Source: Paramecium pentaurelia (Eukaryota > Ciliophora > Oligohymenophorea > Peniculida > Parameciidae). From it: a stretch of DNA of 64,000 bases. The stretch is from contig CAJJDO010000066.1 in assembly GCA_905183005.1 (NCBI GenBank), positions 336,819-400,818 of the forward strand, read 5' to 3'. The translations under genes were made by a program, and so were the position numbers. The notes under the pieces are model-generated. The model searched no databases and had not been told where the DNA came from. It was given only the letters and a program-made list of their open reading frames with translations. Positions 26,801 to 38,000 of this stretch are shown piece after piece. The stretch's first letter is position 1; each line of letters begins with the position of its first letter.

Positions 26801-29800
26801 GGCTACATTCAAAGTGGAACATGTGGCTGGCAAGGCTACGCATGCAGTTGGTGATGTAACTAAATTTGCAGTACAAGTATTCAACCAAGCATTACAAGCT
26901 TAATGAGTAAATGGTGTTGTTTTACTAGCGCAAGTCTTAGTTTAACATCCTGAAGTGTTTAATGCTATACAACCTGTTTTCAATTCATTGCATATTGCAT
27001 CATTAAAAGTAAATGATGCTCCTAATTTTATTGCTTCACAAGTAGTAGAAGCTGTTATAGATGAACAGGAACTATCAGCGCTATTAGCAGTACAATATCC
27101 AGCAGTTGATCTATAACAACTGGTTATTGTTGTATATCCTGAACATTAAGGTTATATAGTTATACAACCGTTTCCATCTCTCCTTACGCTACATGTAGCA
27201 CTATAACCTTAACATCTATCCCAAGTTAGATTTGAGCCTGTGATAGCTTCACATGTTGTAAATGCTAAGCATGCAGTACCAGCAAGATTTGCAAGACAAG
27301 CAGAATGATATGCCTAACATGTTGAATGAGTTGCAGCTACTTATCCTGTAACAGAAGCACAATTTGATGATGTAATTTCTATACATACACCAGAACCACC
27401 ACTAACATCCCAAAAGCATCTCGAACCACTAGTGATTCTTGTACATGCAGATGAATTAGCATAATCACCACAAGCTGCTTTTAATTCTTAACATGCAGTT
27501 CCACCAATATTAACTGTGCAAGAATTATGATATGCTTAACAGACAGAGTGATTCCAACTTGATAATCCTGCGATAGCAACACAATTTGCAGCAACAAAAT
27601 CTGCACAAGCACTACCACCCCAATGACATCTTGTACCACCAGTTGTAAAAGTACAAGTAGTTTAAACATAATCACTACAAGCTGCTTTTTACTCTGCACA
27701 TGCATCTTTAGCAACATTGACTGTACAAGTAGAGTGATATCCTTAACAAGTTGAATGAGTTGCACCTGTTAATCCTGTGATTGAAGCACAATTTGCGGCA
27801 ACAAAATCTGCACAAGCACTACCACCCCAATGACATCTTGTACCATCAGTTGTAAAAGTACAAGTAGTTTAAACATAATCACTACAAGCTGCTTTTTACT
27901 CTGCACATGCATCTTTAGCAACATTGACTGTACAAGTAGAGTGATATCCTTAACAAGTTGAATGAGTTGCACCTGTTAATCCTGTGATTGAAGCACAATT
28001 TGCGGCAACAAAATCTGCACAAGCACTACCACCCCAATGACATCTTGTACCATCAGTTGTAAAAGTACAAGTAGTTTAAACATAATCACTACAAGCTGCT
28101 TTTTACTCTGCACATGCATCTTTAGCAACATTGACTGTACAAGTAGAGTGATATCCTTAACAAGTTGAATGAGTTGCACCTGTTAATCCTGTGATTGAAG
28201 CACAATTTGCGGCAACAAAATCTGCACAAGCACTACCACCCCAATGACATCTTGTACCATCAGTTGTAAAAGTACAAGTAGTTTAAACATAATCACTACA
28301 AGCTGCTTTTTACTCTGCGCATGCATCTTTAGCAACATTGACTGTACAAGTAGAGTGATATCCTTAACAAGTTGAATGGGTTGCACCTGTTAATCCTGTG
28401 ATTGAAGCACAATTTGCGGCAACAAAATCTGCACAAGCACTACCACCCCAATGACATCTTGTACCACCAGTTGTAAAAGTACAAGTAGTTTAAACATAAT
28501 CACTACAAGCTGCTTTTTACTCTGCACATGCATCTTTAGCAACATTGACTGTACAAGTAGAGTGATATCCTTAACAAGTTGAATGAGTTGCACCTGTTAA
28601 TCCTGTGATTGAAGCACAATTTGCGGCAACAAAATCTGCACAAGCACTACCACCCCAATGACATCTTGTACCACCAGTTGTAAAAGTACAAGTAGTTTAA
28701 ACATAATCACTACAAGCTGCTTTTTACTCTGCACATGCATCTTTAGCAACATTGATTGTACAAGTAGAGTGATATCCTTAACAAGTTGTATGAGTTGCAC
28801 CTGTTAATCCTGTGATTGAAGCACAATTTGCGGCAACAAAATCTGCGCAAGCACTACCACCCCAATGACATCTTGTACCATCTGTTCTTCTTACACAATC
28901 ACCTGATACTGCATAACTACTGCAAGCTGCTTATAGTGTAACACAAGCAGTTCCAGCAGCATTCACAGTACAAGAAGGAGATTCTGCTTAGCAATCTGAA
29001 TGTGTAGCATTTGATAATCCAGTTACGGCAGCACAAGAAAATGTGCATGAATCTGTTTCTGTAGCACTTCCAGTATTAGTACAACCTCTTTTAATAGATT
29101 CGCATTAATCTTGTCTTCCTGTAAATGTTGAACAAGAATTTTGGAGTTATGTGAGAGAAAAGCATTTGGTATAGAGTGATTTCCAAATGCAATCATCTGA
29201 GTTGGCTGTTGAAGTTCTAACACATTATGCTTCCGAACCATAGTCACTACAATTAGGTAATCTTGTCACACATCCTAATCCTCTTGTTTTGTTTATAACT
29301 GTACAAGTTTCAGTAGGACTAGGATAATCGGAACATTCGCTATCATCATCAAAATCAGCACTATCTGATGCATCTGCACAAGTTGCATTTCTACAAGCTG
29401 ATCCAGTCCATATGCAACTTTTTCCACTAGCAATTTTTACACAATTTTCAGCTGATCCATAAGAAGTACAAGCAGTAGCTAATGCTTAACAAGCTGTTCT
29501 ACCATTATTAACTGTGCATGTATTCAAAACATTTTAACAACCAATATGAGTATTTGAAGAAATATTTGTACAAATTCTATCAACACAACTACTACCATTC
29601 CAATAACAATCTCCATTAGCTTTTGATCCTCGTTAACAATTTGCTAAAACCAAATTATTACAACTTGATGGTTTTGGAATGCAATTATCAGCTGTATTAT
29701 TGGCTATACAACTATTAGTTAAATAACCAGAACAAGTTGTATTATTAAAAGCTACTAAGAATCCTGGAGTTGTTGTAACATTAGCAGTTGCACAAGTCTT

Positions 29801-31816
29801 CTCAACACATGCAGATGTAGCAGTATTCCATAAACATGTTGGTAATCCATTTCTTGAGATTTAACAATTTTCTGTTGATCTTCTAGCAGCACAAGTTGTT
29901 GGTAAATCTTAGCATCCTGAAATTGTTCCATTCACTGGATTATTGGCAACACAACCTGATTTGTAACTATCACATTCATCAGTTGTTGTAAATGATCTAG
30001 AAGCAGTTGAACAGGCTTTATCAATACATTATGAACCATTCCAACCACATGGTAAGTATGATTTAACTCCGTTTGTAACTTATAATCTCACATTACATGC
30101 AGATTCAATTGTATAGGCTTCACATTTAAGAGGTATTGGAACACATCCAGCACCAGTATTACTCAAAGTACAACTTGAATCATAATTTTAACAATCTGTA
30201 TGGGTTGCTGAGGCTGATGAAGCTAGTACACATTCTTTTTTATAACATTTTCCTTTCCAAATGCAGGCTTTATTATTCAAATCTTTATCACAAATTGTTT
30301 ATGCCAATGAATTTTCACATGTTTTCTCTACACAACCAGCATTTGTTGAATTTACTGTACAGGTTGATAAAAAGGCAACACATAAATCATGAGTATTATT
30401 AGTTGATGGAGCATTTGTACAAATCTTATCTTTGCAGCCTGAACTTGCAGTATCCCAGAAACAAGTAGCTCCATAAACATTTTTGATACAAGCAGCTTCT
30501 AAAGTAATTAATGAACATGTAGTATTTATTACACATCCACCTCCTGTCTTTGTTATACAATTATTATTTGGTAAATATGCTTCACATGCATCATTTGTTG
30601 TTAATGTTGTTGGAGCATTTGTACAACTTCTAGGTTAACATCCACCTCCTGCTTTAACTGTACATGTTGGTAAATATGATGAACATAATTCATGAGTATT
30701 ATTAGTTGTTGGTGCATTAGCGCAAGTCTTTTCTTTGCATGTTGTATCCCAAATACAATCAGTTCCTGATGAATTTTTAACACAAGCTGCTTAGACATTT
30801 GCAGCTGAACAAGCTCCATTAGATACACAACCTCCACCTGATTTAGTAATACATCCTGTTACAAATCCAGCACAAGCTGAATTAGTTGTCATAGTAGTAG
30901 GTGCATTTGTACATATCTTATCAACACAAGCACTTCCAGTCCAATAACAATCACCACCTGAACTATTCTTAATACAAGCAGCTTAGATAGTTGCAGCTGC
31001 ACAAGTAGTTCTAGTAACGCATCCTCCATTAGCTTTAGTTGTACATGTTCCATCAGTTCTAAAGGTTTTACATGTTTCATCAGTTGTCAATGTTGTTGGT
31101 GCATTATCACAAATTCTATCTTTACATGCTGCTCCATCCCAATAACATGCCATTGATCTTAATTTATTCCAAACACATTAAATTTCTAATGTTTAATCAC
31201 TACAATTATTTCCACTATCAACACATCCACCTCCAGTCTTTGTAGTACAAGTTGATATCACATCTCTACATTCTTTATCTGTAACAAATGTAATTGGTAA
31301 TCTATCACAATTATTAGCATCTACACAAGTATTATTTGTTGTATCCCAATAGCACAAGCTTCCTGATGAATTTTTGACACAAGGAAGTTGTTTCTTGTAT
31401 GTGCTACAAGCATCAAGTTCAACACAATGAGTTCCATCTGTAATACATCTATTACTTATTGCTTAACATTCAGGGTCTGTTGTTTTTGAAAAGGCTGTGC
31501 ATCCTGTGAAATGTGTGCATTTTCCTCCAACCCAGGCACAGGCAGCATAATTACCACAATCTGTGCAAGGTTTAGCTTTTGGACAATCTGCTTCTGCAAA
31601 GCTTTCACAATATGTTGCAAAAGTCACAGTTGGAGTGACGGGAGTAGTTGAAACTGCACAAGATTTCTTTGTGCTATCCCAAGAACATCCAAGTGAAACA
31701 TTTTTTAAACAATCTGCTTCTGATAACAACTATACGCATGAGCATGATGTTATACTATAAGTTTGACTTGTTGCTAAGACAAGCAACAATGCAAATATGA
31801 TGAATTATTTATTCAT
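23861..31816 (-). CDS. Paramecium surface (immobilization) antigen B, cysteine-rich, GPI-anchored
   Basis: Same family and role as antigen A, facing it on the other strand. The length of 7956 nt gives 2651 residues with no frame break. The signal peptide is MNKQFIIFALLLVLATSQ. Cysteines recur about eight per 70 residues. The tail is NNTDNNTNN-rich followed by ILGLSTVILGYLMF, a GPI signal, then TGA. N- and C-terminal thirds are near-copies of antigen A; the central part differs and holds a 207-bp repeat array. It has many in-frame TAA/TAG (Gln) codons. Antigens of this class are typically expressed one at a time and several known genes lie near macronuclear telomeres; here the start codon is about 10.5 kb from telomere repeats. 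I give no serotype letter. Confidence 0.95.
27555..28879 (-). repeat. 207-bp (69-residue) tandem repeats in the middle of antigen B
   Basis: About 6.4 units. The same junction (TGCACCTGTTAATCCTGTGA on the + strand) recurs at 207-base steps from 27761 to 28797. Each unit codes for eight cysteines in 69 residues, including CHWGGSACADF and NCASITGLTG. Units differ at only a few bases; the outer ones are more divergent. The unit differs in length and sequence from the 219-bp unit of antigen A. Confidence 0.9.
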
Positions 31817-31845
31817 TAAAAGTATTATTTAAATAGTATGATTTC

Positions 31846-31862
31846 ATTCCAGTTAAATTAAT
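31846..31862 (-). promoter_or_regulatory. Conserved element upstream of antigen B
   Basis: Reverse complement of the 17-base element at 401-417, again 30 bases before the start codon. See the antigen A entry for its likely meaning. Confidence 0.45.
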
Positions 31863-34800
31863 AAATAAAAAATTAAATTATTTTTTCATATTAAATACAC
31901 CCTAAATTATGATTAGATATCAGTCCAGTATTTATTATTTGAATTAATTATCATCATTAATATTTATATTATATGATTTTCAAGGAGGATGAGGAGGAGG
32001 ATGGGAATTTCGTAATGATACAATATCAGCATGGGTTAATATTAGTTGTGAAGAGTGTTTAAATTTATGTTAAAACACAATTTTTCAAAGTTTTTTTGTT
32101 TATATATTGTCCTGTTTCTAGATGAAAGACAGAATAGAGCTAAAACTTAAGTATGAGTAATAATTATTGTTATACAATGTTATTCTTGCCTCCTTTAAGA
32201 AAATAGGAGAGGTAAAATAAAATGATAAGGGATAAAGATGAAGATGATGAAAGAAAAAGTTCATTTTCAATCCTAACTTAGAAAGAAATCTCTTTTGTTG
32301 TAAATACTATATTTATATTGAGTTTCTAAGAAATTTTGTCAACTTAGATATCATTTTTGTGATTTCAAATTCAGAAATTTATAAAGCCACAATTTCTTCC
32401 TTAATGTAAAATTACTCCAGAACTGTAGAATTAAAACCCAAATAGTAATTACTAATCCACTTTAGACTCAATTCTAAAGAAAGAAGATGAAACAATAATA
32501 TGAAAAAGCATTATTTAAAATTTATTTATTTTACCATTCTTAGTTCTTTTATATTTTTTCATGTTAAATTTTTGGTTGGGAATTAGATGTAGAATACTGG
32601 ATTCATTACATTCTTAGATCTGTACCTTTTTAATTGGAAATCTTAAGGATTCTAAAATTTTCGTTTTAATTATATTTTATAAATTAAATTATTTGTACTA
32701 ATTTTTTCTTTTTTATTAAAATAAATTTTGAGAAGCTAATACCTTTAGGATGTAAACATTGGTCTATTTTTTTGTTTTTTCATTCTTACCAAATTTAGGT
32801 TTGTTAGCTTACCTAAAATACTTTCAAAAAGGTTTTTTAGTTTTTTCTAATCCATCAATTATAGGCTTGCATTTGTCAAGTCTATTCTTTGCTTAAACTC
32901 AAATTATTCAATAAAGCCTTTTTAAGAGTACTGAAAAAAAATTCTTTCTAAATCAAAATAAAATTCAAAAAGGTTCCTAAAACTAATTTTATAAAAGAAA
33001 TACTAAAATGCTTCTCCTTTTTATTTGTATGAAAAGTTGTGATGATATCAATGGAATTTAATGAATTATATTACAAAGAGATTATTACAGGTATATTCTA
33101 TTTTTTATTGAATGGTACTATTACATGGAAATTAAATGGGATGGTTTATTTTCTATTCTTTCCTGGATATGAGAGCATAATTTTAATTGATTAATTCTTT
33201 CTTTGTTATTGAAATACTTTTTTACGTCATATTGATATTTAGAATAATACTGAAATTCTTGTATAATGTTGCTGTACCTAGAAAGATTTATATTTATTGA
33301 TGAAAATCAAATAAGCTGTTCTTATATCTAAATATTTCAACTCTCTTGAATTTGGACCACTATTAAAATATTTAAGAAAATAAAAATAAAATTGTGCAAA
33401 AAATGATTAGCTTACTGATTAGACCTGTTCATCAAAGAGAAAGCAGCTACTTTGTGATTATTAAGGTTTCATAAATACTTAGTAATAAATTTTCTTCTCT
33501 AACACTTGATGTTTTTAAATATTTTATTTTCTAGCTTTCAAAATATTGAGAATAACTGTTAATTTTTCTTATTCAATTTTGAGTTAAACAATCATCCTCT
33601 TATAAGTGTTAGATGGGATTAATGAAATTTTACAAATTAAATATAAAATCTCAAAAGCACCATAAAGTAAAAAAATGTAGTAATTAGACACAAAGAATCC
33701 TCATCTTTGGATTCTAATTCCCAATCTATAAATGAATATTGATTAACAGTAATGAGAAGAACTATATCTTCTATCATATTATTTATATAAGATATTAAAA
33801 ATATTCAGTATATTTTTTTTTTGTTTCATATTAACTTTTGTTAAAGATTAATAAAATTAATCAAATTCATAAATTAAAGGGAAGTATTCTTTATTTTTAA
33901 AATAGGTACTTTATAGTTAATAAGTAATTCCTTGATATTATCAAAGTAATTTTGTTAGGTGAAATTTTAGGAAATTAAAATGATTAAAATATTTATTTTC
34001 CTTTTTTTATATTTACTTATACAAATGAAATTATAAGCTATTATCTCATTCTTTATATATATAAAGTAAGTCAAGAAACACTAGACCCAAGGTTTTCCTA
34101 AAACTATTTTCAATATACATTCTATTATCTACTCTTATTGAGAATCAATTATATAACGAATTGTAAATATATTTTTCATTTGATAAATGTAAAAATCATT
34201 CTCTTAAGCTAAGCTAAATTTGTTTTCATAGANTATTACATGGAAATTAAATGGGATGGTTTATTTTCTATTCTTTCCTGGATATGAGAGCATAATTTTA
34301 ATTGATTAATTCTTTCTTTGTTATTGAAATACTTTTTTACGTCATATTGATATTTAGAATAATACTGAAATTCTTGTATAATGTTGCTGTACCTAGAAAG
34401 ATTTATATTTATTGATGAAAATCAAATAAGCTGTTCTTATATCTAAATATTTCAACTCTCTTGAATTTGGACCACTATTAAAATATTTAAGAAAATAAAA
34501 ATAAAATTGTGCAAAAAATGATTAGCTTACTGATTAGACCTGTTCATCAAAGAGAAAGCAGCTACTTTGTGATTATTAAGGTTTCATAAATACTTAGTAA
34601 TAAATTTTCTTCTCTAACACTTGATGTTTTTAAATATTTTATTTTCTAGCTTTCAAAATATTGAGAATAACTGTTAATTTTTCTTATTCAATTTTGAGTT
34701 AAACAATCATCCTCTTATAAGTGTTAGATGGGATTAATGAAATTTTACAAATTAAATATAAAATCTCAAAAGCACCATAAAGTAAAAAAATGTAGTAATT

Positions 34801-36644
34801 AGACACAAAGAATCCTCATCTTTGGATTCTAATTCCCAATCTATAAATGAATATTGATTAACAGTAATGAGAAGAACTATATCTTCTATCATATTATTTA
34901 TATAAGATATTAAAAATATTCAGTATATTTTTTTTTTGTTTCATATTAACTTTTGTTAAAGATTAATAAAATTAATCAAATTCATAAATTAAAGGGAAGT
35001 ATTCTTTATTTTTAAAATAGGTACTTTATAGTTAATAAGTAATTCCTTGATATTATCAAAGTAATTTTGTTAGGTGAAATTTTAGGAAATTAAAATGATT
35101 AAAATATTTATTTTCCTTTTTTTATATTTACTTATACAAATGAAATTATAAGCTATTATCTCATTCTTTATATATATAAAGTAAGTCAAGAAACACTAGA
35201 CCCAAGGTTTTCCTAAAACTATTTTCAATATACATTCTATTATCTACTCTTATTGAGAATCAATTATATAACGAATTGTAAATATATTTTTCATTTGATA
35301 AATGTAAAAATCATTCTCTTAAGCTAAGCTAAATTTGTTTTCATAGATACATTAGATTTTTATTAGTTTATATTTAATTAGAACAAGATGTTCTTATAAT
35401 CATACAATAAATCATGATTCTTAATTGAATAAATTAGAAAATTATAATCTTATTGTTAATATAACATTAATAATAATAATCAATTTTTCTATTGATAAAT
35501 TTTTGGCATTTTAGCACGTTTATTACTAAAAATAGAGTACAAAAAAGGATAGAAAGTAATAACTTTTTAATATTAATATTAAATCTTGTTATTTATGCCT
35601 ATAATTAAGCCCATAATGCTCTTATCCCATTATGGTACTTAATTAGTAAAATGATTTTGAGGTTGTTTCTATTTGACTTGTTAAATTTTGAGATATTTTT
35701 GTATTTGCTGTCCAAATAAAATCATAATATTACTTTGAGATGAATCTTATATTTTTTGTGTTAAGGATTATGTGCTATAATAAATCCTTATTATTATTCA
35801 TTCAAGTGAAACCCAAAAATATCAATAGATACCTATAAAATGTTGGTTAATATTGGAGATATTTAAAGATATGGAACTTATAGGCTTTTTTTGATATTCT
35901 TAGTTATATAATATCAGATTGGAATACTATGACATAGAATATTATAGTATAATATTTTATATATGGTAAATTTTATTAATATATATGATATCTTAAGCCA
36001 TAATGATAATGGACAGAAAGGCATCTATTATAAAGATTATGGACTTATTTTTCAAAATATCGAAGGAATGTATGAAATCACTACTTAGAAATCATCCCAT
36101 AACTGTTAAATTCATTTATTTATTTCTTTATGTTAGTAATAAATTTATATTGTAAAATGATAAAAGAGAGGTATCAAAATTTACAAAAAAATTATTATTA
36201 TAGATAATATGTTATTAACTCTCTATTCAAATAACTAAAATCTAAGGAATGTGTTTATATAATGTATTTGCATTTAATTAACACTTTTATAGTTTTACTC
36301 CTTAAAGTACTATTAAATAATATCTACCTTGAATATTAATTATCTTTTCTAATAAAAATTGCTTTTTGTTAAGTTGAATTAAAAAGGAAAAGTTTGTTAA
36401 TTGAAAAGCATACAAAAATGATAAATTTAGATATTTAATTGATCCACAATTACACTAATTTGAACAAATCCAGCAAAAATAAATACATTAATTTGATATA
36501 TTAAAATTACTTTATCAAAGATTATAAGTTAAATTTAGTTATTTAAATTCTATAGAGTAAATATTTAAATTACCTTATTAAAGTAGGGAAAGTCTTTAAT
36601 AAGCTGGCTTTAATCTTTAAAAATCACAATATCCTCCAATATAT
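31863..36644. other. Gene-poor AT-rich stretch, with an artefactual 1114-bp duplication
   Basis: No gene is recognised in either strand. A short peptide-like run near 32220-32340 (RDKDEDDERKSSFSIL) is too short to call. About a quarter of the stretch is the duplicated segment listed next. Confidence 0.5.
33119..35347. repeat. Direct 1114-bp duplication around a single N (assembly artefact, non-coding)
   Basis: Bases 33119-34232 recur as 34234-35347 (offset 1115) around the N at 34233. It has the same structure as the other single-N sites, here in non-coding DNA. Confidence 0.85.
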
Positions 36645-38000
36645 ATATTTGCCTGTTGATGCATTCCTAATATACGTATATCAAAAAAACAAAGAACAAT
36701 TATCTGAAGATAAAGTTGATAGATTTGTAGCTGTACTTGCTCCACTAGCAAGAGTAAAAAATTATTAAGTATTTTCATCACATAACAACCAGTAGTTCCA
36801 TTTGTTGTACATTTACTACTAGCAATTTAGCAATCAGAATGAGTTGTATAGAAAGCATCAGCACAAGATGTATATGGTTTACAAACCTTTGGATCTGCAG
36901 AATTCAAAGCTGGTACTGATTATATACAAGCTCCATCATATCCTGTGACACATCCACCATCAGTATTAGTTCCATTTGATATACATCTACATGATGCTTA
37001 TTCAGATAGCATTGGAGCTTTTGATTGGATAGCGATATCTTACAAAAACCTTTTTATCTGAGCATTTTCAGAAGTTTATGTCATACATCTTGTTCCATTC
37101 AAAATATTTGATCTACCAGTAATACTCTAGTTATCTACCATTGTTTTTAAATGTCTCTAAAATATCAAAATATCCTTATTCTGATTTTGAAACTGTTCAT
37201 TTATTGACTATAATTAGCATTTGCAAAAGATCTGACTTATCTGCACATGAAATACTCATTCATCTACAGACAACTTCAGCATCAAATTTGAATTATTCTG
37301 AATAAAAAGGATTAGCCCAAAATTGCTCTATATTAAAAACCCTAGAGTTGAAGTACAAATAGATTGTATTTAATGCAGCTTAAGGTTGTAGTCGCAGTTA
37401 AGGCAGTAGTGAGTGATTTATCATAAAATACTATTTATTTAAATTTATTTTCCGCATGCTTTTCTAAATCAAAGGTAGCTTTTCCCTCTAACTGTGCATC
37501 TTGAAAAACTAATGAACTTAAAGTTTAATAATAGTATTAAGAATTAGCTCTTATCTTTGTATGTTTTCTTTGTCTTAGTTTAGAAATATTTTCTACAACT
37601 CTTGCTTAACTTTCACCTTTTTTACAACTGTGTATGCAAAGAGAGAATTTTATAAATTTAGGAGAAGAGTCGTACAAAATTATCACAGGACAATACAATA
37701 GCCTTCAACTGCGAAAAGGCATCATGGTGCTCAAGTCTAATTGACATTTATTGTTTGCATAGTCATAGAGAAATATTTTTTATTTATCAACCAATTATTT
37801 CAAGCATTATGAGTAAATTGATCTGAATCATTAGCACATTTCTTAGCTCAATATCTTGTAGTGGGGTTTTTATTAATTCAATTAGTTTTAACTTCTATAA
37901 TTTTTTGCATGAATTTGATTACAATCTCCTAGTTATAAACCTTATAAATTGTTAATGCTGTTTGAGTGGCACACAAATTGTATTATTACCAATTCAAAGT
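36645..38000 (-). pseudogene. Decayed third surface antigen gene (C-terminal half)
   Basis: The + strand text can be aligned by eye with antigen B in order: 36645-36770 with about 24000-24120, 36785-36971 with 24872-25058, 37080-37310 with about 25860-26145, 37700-37860 with about 26785-26940, and 37870-37990 with about 26980-27060. Outside the second segment there are many substitutions, indels and frame breaks, and roughly 750 bp is missing after the first segment. The N-terminal half is not found. The order and strand match antigen B, so it is a broken tandem copy on the telomere side of B. Confidence 0.85.
36785..36971 (-). repeat. 187-bp near-identical patch shared with antigen B (24872-25058)
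   Basis: Within the decayed copy, these 187 bases match antigen B with a single difference that I can find (A at 36836 versus G at 24923, approximate positions). The flanks on both sides are heavily diverged. Confidence 0.85.

Noticed and set aside
27481..28800. Series of identical 67-residue reading frames spaced 207 bases apart
   Set aside because: They are a wrong frame of the antigen B repeat array, cut by TAA/TAG, which are Gln codons here.
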